DNA of 6,908 nucleotides from Verrucomicrobiota bacterium. GTDB taxonomy: Bacteria > Verrucomicrobiota > Verrucomicrobiia > Chthoniobacterales > Terrimicrobiaceae. Under the pieces are notes generated by a model. The model made no database searches and was not told where the DNA came from. It saw only the letters and a program-made list of their open reading frames with translations. Below, one piece after another: positions 1-5,256 of the stretch. The first letter of the stretch is position 1. Every line of letters starts with the position of its first letter. The position numbers were made by a program, and so were the translations under genes. The stretch spans positions 1 to 6,908 of the forward strand of contig JAPLTI010000248.1 in the NCBI GenBank assembly GCA_026398285.1, read 5' to 3'.

Positions 1-1137
1 TTCCTTCTCCCCTATGGAATCCGCCACAATGCCGGCTCCCACATGGAAATGAGAGCGCGTCGGCTCAAAAACCGCAGTCCTGATAGCAATCGAAAAACGA
101 CTCTCGCCATTGTAACCAAAGTAGCCGATTGCTCCCGTGTAGATGCCGCGTGGATGCACTTCGAGCACCCGAATGATCTCCATGGCACGTTTTTTTGGTG
201 CACCAGAAATCGACCCGCCGGGGAAACACTCGCGGAATGCAGCAACATGGCTCACATCGGATCGCAATTCTCCTGAAATGGTAGAGACCAGATGAAAAAC
301 CTGTTCGTAACTTTCAAGGCGGAGCAACTCCGGCACATGGACTGTCCCGTAGCGGCAAACGCGGCCCAGATCGTTGCGCTCAAGGTCGGTAATCATGACC
401 AACTCCGCGATTTCTTTTGAGGATGTCAGTAACTCCTGCGAACTTAATCTATCCCCCGCCTGATCAGGATTGCGAGGCCTCGTGCCCTTGATTGGCCTGG
501 TTTGAATGTGCCTACCCGACATATTCAAAAAACTCTCCGGCGAAGCCGAGGCTATTTGTAGATCTCCGCAGTCCAAAAACGCCGCATGTGGAGCTGGAGA
601 ATGCTTCCTCAGCATCTCATAAAAAGCCCACGGGTCAGCCCCTCCAGCAGCAACGAAGGGGTGGCTCAGACAGACTTGATAAATGTCGCCAGCAGCAATG
701 AACTCCTGCGCAGAATCGACCATCCCTATAAACTCATCCCTGCCAAGCAGCGGCTTGAAATCAAGATTTGCAGAGACCGAAGGATTCAAATGCCCCAGAA
801 ATTTTTCCGGGCGGAGGATCCACTCCCCAGCATCATGCAAATAAACATGAAGCCGATCATAAAATGAAAAATAGAAGTCTCCGTCGTATCCAATCCAACC
901 GATAGCGGCTCCATCGGGAATCCCTGACACCACATTATTTCGACGACGACGCTCCAACTCCTGTTCGAGCATATCCCAATCCCGACCACGCAACACAAGA
1001 TCCGGCTTGCAGGCCAGGACAGAAACAGAGCCATCGCCGGGGAGGGCGGAATCCAAAAAAACAAAGCCCGGCTCCTGCTTCATCGCCCGAGCGGCTTCCA
1101 CAGGTCCCTCGGCTGGGTAACGCGTCTTTGGATTCAT
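1..1137 (-). CDS. pabB: Aminodeoxychorismate synthase component I (PabB), 3' end cut by window edge
   Basis: This chorismate-binding enzyme should convert chorismate plus ammonia (from a PabA glutaminase) to 4-amino-4-deoxychorismate in cytoplasmic folate synthesis. I translated the minus strand by hand from the ATG at 1137; the frame stays open for 379 codons to the edge. An in-frame stop at 1152-1150 and no other start between fix this ATG. The short N-terminal domain is followed by the catalytic domain: GDIYQV, then PIKGTRPR with Lys217, ELVMITDLERND (Glu245), VFHLVS (His282), FPGGSISGAPKKRAM (305-319), and GAGIVADS (367-374) with Glu377 and Glu379. The Lys in PIKGT is the PabB signature; anthranilate synthase TrpE normally has PIAGT. 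Most of the family's conserved core is therefore present, and probably only about 20-30 C-terminal residues are missing. A small oddity is Cys where GDIYQVNLS usually has Asn. No pabA or pabC is visible. A dual PabB/TrpE role cannot be excluded. Confidence 0.87.
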   Translation of the reverse strand, partial: MNPKTRYPAEGPVEAARAMKQEPGFVFLDSALPGDGSVSVLACKPDLVLRGRDWDMLEQELERRRRNNVVSGIPDGAAIGWIGYDGDFYFSFYDRLHVYLHDAGEWILRPEKFLGHLNPSVSANLDFKPLLGRDEFIGMVDSAQEFIAAGDIYQVCLSHPFVAAGGADPWAFYEMLRKHSPAPHAAFLDCGDLQIASASPESFLNMSGRHIQTRPIKGTRPRNPDQAGDRLSSQELLTSSKEIAELVMITDLERNDLGRVCRYGTVHVPELLRLESYEQVFHLVSTISGELRSDVSHVAAFRECFPGGSISGAPKKRAMEIIRVLEVHPRGIYTGAIGYFGYNGESRFSIAIRTAVFEPTRSHFHVGAGIVADSIGEKE

Positions 1138-1141
1138 GCTC

Positions 1142-1170
1142 TTGCCAAGTCATCCCAAAATTGCTGTGAT
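1142..1170 (+). promoter_or_regulatory. Candidate sigma-70-type promoter for the exported-protein gene
   Basis: TTGCCA (1142-1147, five of six matches to the -35 consensus) is followed after 17 bases by TGTGAT (1165-1170, four of six matches to the -10 consensus). Transcription would start near 1177, leaving only about 15 bases of leader before the ATG at 1192. It sits inside the 54-base gap between two divergent genes, so it would overlap any promoter for pabB. The match is modest and may be chance. Confidence 0.25.
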
Positions 1171-1191
1171 TTCAAGTCTGCCGCCCGCGCC

Positions 1192-1815
1192 ATGCTTCTC
1201 AAGCGATTCATCACTTCCCTTTTTATTGTCTCCACGCTCACCTGCCCAGCCATGGCCCAAGATGCCTCGACGGTGGAGGCTCAAGCAATCCCCGCCCCGC
1301 AGGTCACTCCGAGCGATCAGGATTTTATTAACCTACCGAACGATCCTGCGGCCCCGACTACGGACATCATTTCCGAAACGCAGATTTCTTTAACAGGCGA
1401 GGCCTTGCCTGCAACAGAGTCTGACAAGGATTATGTGGATCCGAACCAGCTCATGCCCACGGACGGTGCACCCGCTCCCATAGATCCACGCACGCTCGCA
1501 GCATCCGGTGAAGAGCAGGAGCGCAAGGTCAAAATCCGTTACCAACAGGTGAGAGCAAAGGCCGAACAGGATTCCGACGTTTCAAGCCTTCTCGCAAAAG
1601 CCAAAGCCGCGAGCACATTTGAAGGCGAACGCGCGGCCTACCGTAAATACTACGAATTACTCTTCAAAAAAATGAGGAAGCTAGACAGTTCTCTCTCGAA
1701 AAAGTGCGACCTCATGGAGAAGACCTATCTCGCACGACTCGCGCAAACGCGCGTGGAGCCTACAATTCCCCTCGAACCTCCTCCGAAGCCAGAACCTCTC
1801 GCCAACCAACCCTAA
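1192..1815 (+). CDS. Exported protein of unknown function, 207 aa
   Basis: I do not recognise this protein. The first 22 residues form a classical Sec signal peptide: Lys4-Arg5, a hydrophobic stretch at about 6-20, and a likely signal peptidase I site after AMA (20-22). Cys18 does not sit in a proper lipobox, so a lipoprotein is unlikely. Residues 23-100 are rich in Pro, Thr, Ala and Asp and look disordered. Residues 101-185 are highly charged and probably helical, with many Lys, Arg and Glu. The tail after 186 is Pro-rich (PLEPPPKPEP). The only Cys in the mature form is Cys172, so no internal disulfide is possible. No catalytic motif was seen. It probably acts in the periplasm or at the cell surface. 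The start codon has no Shine-Dalgarno but precedes the signal peptide exactly. It is divergent from pabB and lies 40 bases before prs, in the same direction, so it could be co-transcribed with prs. Confidence 0.8.
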   Translation: MLLKRFITSLFIVSTLTCPAMAQDASTVEAQAIPAPQVTPSDQDFINLPNDPAAPTTDIISETQISLTGEALPATESDKDYVDPNQLMPTDGAPAPIDPRTLAASGEEQERKVKIRYQQVRAKAEQDSDVSSLLAKAKAASTFEGERAAYRKYYELLFKKMRKLDSSLSKKCDLMEKTYLARLAQTRVEPTIPLEPPPKPEPLANQP

Positions 1816-1855
1816 ATCCATCACATCTCACACCAAAGCCGTTGCCTGACATCCC

Positions 1856-2818
1856 ATGACTCTTTCCAGCAATCCGGAAATGAAAATATTCACAGGCAAC
1901 GCCAATCCGGCGCTGGCCCGCGATATTTGCTCCTACCTCAAAGTTCCTCTTGGCGACGCCACCGTCACTTCCTTCCCCGATGGTGAGACTTTTGTAAAAA
2001 TCAACGACAACATCCGAGGCCGGGATGTTTTCATCATTCAGCCCACGTGCCCGCCGACAAACCAAAACCTGATGGAACTTCTCATCATGGTGGATGCAGC
2101 GAGGCGTGCCAGTGCCGCCCGCATCACAGCAGTCTTGCCATTCTTTGGCTACGCCCGCCAAGACCGCAAAGACCAGCCACGCGTGCCGATCACCGCAAAG
2201 CTCGTTGCGAATCTCCTTGTGGCCGCAGGCGTGAACCGCGTGCTGACGATGGATCTCCACGCACAACAATTGCAGGGCTTTTTTGACATACCGGTGGACC
2301 ACCTGCATGCCATGCCTGTGATGGTCGAGCACATCCGCTCCATGGGCATCGAAAATCTCATCGTCGTCTCACCCGATGTCGGCGGAGTGAAAATGGCATC
2401 CGCCTATGCCAGCGCTCTCGACACCCGTATCGCCATCGTGGTCAAGCAACGCAAAAGCGCGACCGAGACCGAAGCCTCGCACATCATCGGCGAGGTGGCG
2501 GGAAAAAATATTCTCATCGTTGACGATCTCACCGAAACAGCCGGCACAATCACCAGCGCTGCAAGGATTCTCAGGAAACACGGGGCCCTCGATATTTATG
2601 CTGGCATTTCCCATACCATCCTGACAGATTTGGCAGTTGAGCGTTTGAGGGACTCCGATTTAAAGGAGTTGATTTCCACGAACAGCGTTCCGGCTCGTCT
2701 CACGACCGGCAGCAGAGTCACATCACTCTCCGTTGCCGAGCTTCTCGGTGAGGGGATCAGGCGCATTCACGACGACGAGTCCGTAAGTTCGCTCTTTGAA
2801 GTAAAACAAACCAAGTAA
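1856..2818 (+). CDS. prs: Ribose-phosphate pyrophosphokinase (PRPP synthetase)
   Basis: The cytoplasmic enzyme transfers the pyrophosphate of ATP to ribose 5-phosphate, giving PRPP for purine, pyrimidine, NAD, histidine and tryptophan synthesis. The 320 residues match the full length of class I enzymes. Visible motifs are FPDGE (40-44, ATP site), the FGYARQDRK stretch (97-105), DLHAQQLQGFF with His135 (133-143), the catalytic-loop Lys in KQRK (197-200), and the PRPP loop DDLTETAGT (223-231). In E. coli the corresponding segments read DKRR and DDMIDTGGT, so the loop here has Glu in place of the third Asp and a Gln in the flexible loop. The ATG at 1856 gives eight residues before MKIFTGN; Met9 is an alternative start, since the E. 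coli protein begins only three residues before the equivalent point. Neither start has a good Shine-Dalgarno. It heads a tight run of five genes. Confidence 0.97.
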   Translation: MTLSSNPEMKIFTGNANPALARDICSYLKVPLGDATVTSFPDGETFVKINDNIRGRDVFIIQPTCPPTNQNLMELLIMVDAARRASAARITAVLPFFGYARQDRKDQPRVPITAKLVANLLVAAGVNRVLTMDLHAQQLQGFFDIPVDHLHAMPVMVEHIRSMGIENLIVVSPDVGGVKMASAYASALDTRIAIVVKQRKSATETEASHIIGEVAGKNILIVDDLTETAGTITSAARILRKHGALDIYAGISHTILTDLAVERLRDSDLKELISTNSVPARLTTGSRVTSLSVAELLGEGIRRIHDDESVSSLFEVKQTK

Positions 2819-2827
2819 ACCACACAT

Positions 2828-3487
2828 ATGGCCAAGCAAGTTAAACTCACAGCCCGTCCCCGCTCCGAAAGCGGCCGCAATGCCGTCAAGAGCGTCCGCG
2901 CCCGCGGATCCGTCCCAGCCGTCATCTACGGTCACCACACGACGCCTGCAAATCTCGAAGTCTCGCACCGCGAACTGGAAATCCTCCTCTACCACGCCGT
3001 TGGAGAAAACATCCTCGTCGATCTGGAAATCCAAGACGGCTCGAATAAATCCAGCCAACTCTCGCTCATCCAGGAAGTGCAGCGCCACACGCTCCGCCAC
3101 CAGATTTTGCATGTGGACTTCCAAGCGGTGTCGATGACAGAAAAAATCTCTGCCGACATCACCATCGAGCCTTTCGGCGAATCGGACGGCGTGAAAAATT
3201 TTGGCGGCCTTCTTGAGCAGAGCATGCGCTCGATTGCCATTCAATGCCTCCCGCAAGATCTTCCCGAGATCATCAAGGTCGATGTCAGCGCCCTCAAGAT
3301 CGGCGACTCCATCCACGTCCGTGATCTCCCGCTTTCAAAAGGCGTGGAAGCCGATGTCGATGCCGATCTCACAGTCTTCATCGTTGCCGAGCCTGCAGTA
3401 GCCTCAGAGCCCGCGGCAACAACCGCTGCCGCCGCTCCGGAAGTCATCAAGGAGAAGAAAGCCGAAGCAGGATCGGACAAAAAGTAA
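2828..3487 (+). CDS. rplY: Large ribosomal subunit protein bL25, CTC/TL5 type
   Basis: bL25 binds 5S rRNA in the large ribosomal subunit. At 219 residues this is the long CTC (general-stress/TL5) form rather than the roughly 95-residue E. coli form. Residues 1 to about 92 form the L25 domain, including the typical start KLTARPR (6-12) and the PAVIYG motif (30-35). HVDF (95-98) leads into the C-terminal beta domain, which runs to about 187. The last 30 or so residues are an Ala-, Glu- and Lys-rich tail, probably disordered and common in this family. The gene begins 9 bases after the prs stop with no recognisable Shine-Dalgarno, so translation is probably coupled to prs. The order prs-ctc-pth is also found in Bacillus subtilis, which supports the identification. 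Confidence 0.95.
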   Translation: MAKQVKLTARPRSESGRNAVKSVRARGSVPAVIYGHHTTPANLEVSHRELEILLYHAVGENILVDLEIQDGSNKSSQLSLIQEVQRHTLRHQILHVDFQAVSMTEKISADITIEPFGESDGVKNFGGLLEQSMRSIAIQCLPQDLPEIIKVDVSALKIGDSIHVRDLPLSKGVEADVDADLTVFIVAEPAVASEPAATTAAAAPEVIKEKKAEAGSDKK

Positions 3488-3498
3488 TTTCCGCCGAA

Positions 3499-4077
3499 GT
3501 GGAATCAACCGCTGCATACCGGCTCGTAGCCTGTCTCGGAAATCCGGGCACTCAATACCAGAATACCCGCCACAATGTTGGGTTCATGGTTGGCGACGAG
3601 CTGGCACGGCGGGGAGCCACCACATTCTCCTTCGACCAGAAGTGGAATTCAGACACTGCGCGCACTGGTGGACGCACCCTCATGAAGCCACAAACCTTCA
3701 TGAACCTCAGCGGCGAAGCAGTGGGCGAGTTTTCGCGATATTACAAAATCCCGGCCACTGAAATCATGGTCATCCTCGATGACACCTCTCTCCCACTTGG
3801 CATGCTGAGGCTTCGCAAGTCCGGCAGCGCTGGCGGGCACAATGGACTGGAATCCGTTCTCGTCCACATGGGAACAGAGGCAGTCCCCCGAATCCGCGTT
3901 GGAATCGGAAAACCGGAAAGCACCCTCCATAACCATGTCCTCGGCGGATTCCGCCAAGAGGAACTTCCCCTGCTTCAGGAATCTGTGAGCAGGGCGTCGG
4001 ACGCTTTTGAATTCGCCAATGCCCATGGCATCGAAGCCGCAATGAATCAATTCAACCAAAAAAACCAGGAACAATGA
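3499..4077 (+). CDS. pth: Peptidyl-tRNA hydrolase
   Basis: This cytoplasmic enzyme cleaves the ester bond of peptidyl-tRNAs that drop off ribosomes, recycling tRNA. The 192 residues fit the bacterial Pth family (about 190). The expected active-site residues are present: Asn15 in LGNPG, catalytic His25 in TRHN, Asn69 in TFMNLSG, Asp94 in ILDD, and His114-Asn115 in GGHNG. GIGKP (136-140) is also typical. The start is GTG at 3499; the next in-frame ATG lies after the TRHN motif and would delete catalytic residues, so GTG is the better choice. It begins 11 bases after rplY. Its TGA stop overlaps the rpsF ATG by four bases (ATGA), which suggests translational coupling. Where many homologues have DELDLP, this one has DDTSLP. 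Confidence 0.96.
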   Translation: MESTAAYRLVACLGNPGTQYQNTRHNVGFMVGDELARRGATTFSFDQKWNSDTARTGGRTLMKPQTFMNLSGEAVGEFSRYYKIPATEIMVILDDTSLPLGMLRLRKSGSAGGHNGLESVLVHMGTEAVPRIRVGIGKPESTLHNHVLGGFRQEELPLLQESVSRASDAFEFANAHGIEAAMNQFNQKNQEQ

Positions 4078-4388
4078 ACAGATACGAAGCACTCCTCGCC
4101 CTCAATACACGAGGCAAAGAAGAAACCATCAAAGACACCATCGAGCGCCTTGAAAACGTGCTCAAAGCCGAGGGAGCCGCCATCGAGCAGGTTCAGCGCC
4201 TCGAAAAACGCGAACTCGCCTACGAAACAGACCACCTCAAGAGTGCCTACTTCGTGAATTTCGTGTTCGAAGCCGCCCCGACCGCCATCGACAAACTGCG
4301 CTCCAAGCTCAAACTCGATAACGACATTCTCCTCCAAAACTACCTCAAACTCCCTAATAAAAAAGCTTCGGCTCCAGCCGCAGCCTAA
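4074..4388 (+). CDS. rpsF: Small ribosomal subunit protein bS6
   Basis: bS6 is a small-subunit ribosomal protein that binds 16S rRNA together with bS18. The 104 residues begin with the typical RYEALL strand (3-8). The hallmark segment LEKRELAYETDHLKSAYFV (residues 43-61) corresponds to RRQLAYPINKLHKAHYV in E. coli. The Ala-rich C-terminus (KKASAPAAA) is short and lacks the acidic tail of E. coli S6. The start overlaps the pth stop by four bases, and a weak AGGA lies at the end of pth only a few bases upstream. ssb follows after 15 bases. The usual partner gene rpsR (bS18) does not follow in this window. Confidence 0.95.
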   Translation: MNRYEALLALNTRGKEETIKDTIERLENVLKAEGAAIEQVQRLEKRELAYETDHLKSAYFVNFVFEAAPTAIDKLRSKLKLDNDILLQNYLKLPNKKASAPAAA

Positions 4389-4394
4389 CCCAAT

Positions 4395-4399
4395 AAGGA
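4395..4399 (+). promoter_or_regulatory. Shine-Dalgarno sequence of ssb
   Basis: AAGGA lies four bases before the ATG at 4404, in the 15-base gap after rpsF. It is one of the few recognisable ribosome binding sites in the window and supports the ssb start. Confidence 0.6.
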
Positions 4400-4403
4400 A
4401 GCC

Positions 4404-4886
4404 ATGGCCAACGTCAACAAAGTCATCCTCATCGGAAACGTCACACGCGACCCCGAAGTCAAGTTTACCTCGAAAGGCAGCGCCGTTACGGACATTGGCC
4501 TGGCCATCAACCGCAATTACACCCTCGACAACGGTGAAAAACGCGAGGAGACAACATTTGTTGATGTCGAACTCTGGGGACGCCTCGCCGAGATAGCCGG
4601 TGAATACGCCAAGAAAGGCCGTCCCGTTTACATCGAAGGCCGCCTTCGTATGGATACATGGGAAGACAAAGCCAGTGGGCAAAAGCGGAGCCGCATGAAG
4701 GTAGTGGGTGAGAACCTGCAGCTCTTGGGCGGTCGCACAGGAGGGCCCGGACCTTCCAGTGGAGGAGAGCATGAGGGCTACGAATCCGCTCCTGCCGCCG
4801 CCCCTCGCCGCTCCGCGCCACCACAAGCTCAACGCCAAGTCGCACCTCCTCCGAGCGACATGCCGGACGACGACATTCCATTCTGA
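4404..4886 (+). CDS. ssb: Single-stranded DNA-binding protein
   Basis: SSB coats single-stranded DNA during replication, recombination and repair, and recruits partner enzymes through its C-terminus. The protein has 160 residues. Residues 1 to about 109 form the OB fold, starting NKVILIGNVTRDPE (5-18) and including ELWGRLAE (56-63, with the DNA-stacking Trp58), YIEGRLR (76-82) and Trp86. Residues 110-150 form a Gly-, Pro- and Ala-rich flexible linker. The acidic tip DMPDDDIPF (152-160) is a complete partner-binding motif like DFDDDIPF of E. coli. The gene follows rpsF by 15 bases, a pairing widespread in bacteria. It is the last gene of the run that begins at prs; a 370-base gap follows. Confidence 0.97.
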   Translation: MANVNKVILIGNVTRDPEVKFTSKGSAVTDIGLAINRNYTLDNGEKREETTFVDVELWGRLAEIAGEYAKKGRPVYIEGRLRMDTWEDKASGQKRSRMKVVGENLQLLGGRTGGPGPSSGGEHEGYESAPAAAPRRSAPPQAQRQVAPPPSDMPDDDIPF

Positions 4887-4964
4887 GGCTGGGTATTTAC
4901 AAACCTCCTGCGACAGTGCGGAGGAAATAGTCAAGCGATCAAAAAAAACTTGGGGATTTTGTGT

Positions 4965-4982
4965 TTCCCTGAATAGAGGGAA
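4965..4982 (+). other. Small perfect hairpin downstream of ssb
   Basis: TTCCCT (4965-4970) and AGGGAA (4977-4982) form a perfect 6-base stem around the loop GAATAG. No T-run follows on the plus strand, and on the minus strand the T8 run begins about 16 bases past the hairpin. It is therefore not a standard intrinsic terminator for either direction. It might still slow transcription or protect the 3' end of the ssb mRNA. Confidence 0.35.
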
Positions 4983-5034
4983 GCTTATACCAAGGTCTCT
5001 TTGAAATTGGATTTCTCACGACAAAAGAAGGGAG

Positions 5035-5053
5035 CATGGCCGTCTCGGCCGTG
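5035..5053 (-). repeat. REP palindrome, left copy
   Basis: CATGGCCG (5035-5042) pairs with CGGCCGTG (5046-5053) around the loop TCT. All eight positions pair if one G-T wobble is allowed. The stem can be extended outwards by a G-T and an A-T pair. On the minus strand the loop reads AGA, close to the GGA loop of the right copy. Confidence 0.75.
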
Positions 5054-5112
5054 TTGAGACTGGCTCAATGGCACGAACCCCACCCATCCGAACCACGGTA
5101 TCCACCGCCTTA

Positions 5113-5131
5113 CACAGGCGGGACGCCTGTG
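5113..5131 (+). repeat. REP palindrome, right copy
   Basis: CACAGGCG (5113-5120) and CGCCTGTG (5124-5131) are exact reverse complements around the loop GGA. It differs from the left copy by paired changes that keep the stem, which suggests the stem is under selection or needed for mobility. Confidence 0.75.
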
Positions 5132-5137
5132 CACCCC

Positions 5138-5167
5138 TCCAAAAGTCCAAAAGCAGCGTTCTTTTGG
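5138..5167 (+). repeat. 8-base tandem repeat merging into a perfect hairpin
   Basis: TCCAAAAG occurs twice in a row (5138-5145 and 5146-5153). The second copy then forms a perfect 7-base stem, CCAAAAG (5147-5153) with CTTTTGG (5161-5167), around the loop CAGCGTT. The first copy overlaps the outer end of the right REP copy. CAAAAG also stands at the outer edge of the left REP copy (5022-5027), so the paired element is flanked by 6-base direct repeats that might be an insertion duplication. No T-run follows the stem, so terminator function is not supported. Confidence 0.55.
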
Positions 5168-5256
5168 TATTACATTCGTTTTGTGAGATTCAAGCTTGGC
5201 ACTTTTTGCGATGACTCCTTTACGCGTGTGCTAGAGGCTCACAATTTAAGATTCCC

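Larger units (their letters stand above)
5027..5140. repeat. REPIN-like element: two REP palindromes in inverted orientation
   Basis: Two imperfect copies of one sequence face each other. Read inwards, the left copy is GAAGGGAGCATGGCCG then TCTCGGCCGTGT, and the right copy, read from the other strand, is GGAGGGGTGCACAGGCG then TCCCGCCTGTGT. The shared core is GCAYRGSCGTCYCGSCYGTGT without its last base. Each copy folds into an 8-base stem with a 3-base loop, and the two together could form one long cruciform. The interior holds two more small stems: TTGAG/CTCAA at 5054-5068 and CGGT/ACCG at 5096-5107. Inverted REP pairs (REPINs) are non-autonomous elements spread by RAYT transposases, which are related to the IS200/IS605 type. 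No such transposase gene is in the window. That this is a multi-copy family in this genome is an inference. Confidence 0.7.
4887..5256 (+). other. Intergenic region between ssb and ruvB
   Basis: No open frame in this 370-base stretch resembles a gene. The first 140 bases are AT-rich, with an A8 run at 4941-4948, a bulged CCTCC/GGAGG stem at 4904-4924 and a perfect hairpin at 4965-4982. The middle holds the paired REP element (5027-5140), and a tandem repeat with a hairpin follows (5138-5167). The final 90 bases before ruvB should contain its promoter. TTGGCA (5196-5201) resembles a -35 box, but I see no good -10 box at 16-18 bases from it. No intrinsic terminator with a T-run was found after ssb. 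Confidence 0.7.

Noticed and set aside
1..1137. Frameshift or pseudogene in the leftward pabB gene
   Set aside because: Codon-by-codon translation of the minus strand from 1137 to 1 shows one continuous frame with all expected motifs in order.
2723..3316. Minus-strand open frame (197 codons) opposite rplY and the end of prs
   Set aside because: It is antisense to a clear L25 gene; the sequence is compositional and has no domain signature.
4904..4924. Bulged hairpin after ssb considered as an intrinsic terminator
   Set aside because: The CCTCC/GGAGG stem has a bulge and is followed by AAATAGTC rather than a T-run.
4047..4934. Long minus-strand open frame (295 codons) opposite rpsF and ssb
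   Set aside because: It covers two well-identified genes on the other strand and its product resembles nothing known.
5197..5209. Sigma-54-like promoter TGGCAC...TTGC upstream of ruvB
   Set aside because: Only three bases separate the two blocks; the -24/-12 arrangement needs about five, and the enzyme is strict about this spacing.
5181..5244. Inverted repeat TTGTGAG / CTCACAA flanking about 50 bases before ruvB
   Set aside because: Seven-base arms this far apart arise readily by chance; there is no extension on either side and no operator-like symmetry nearby.
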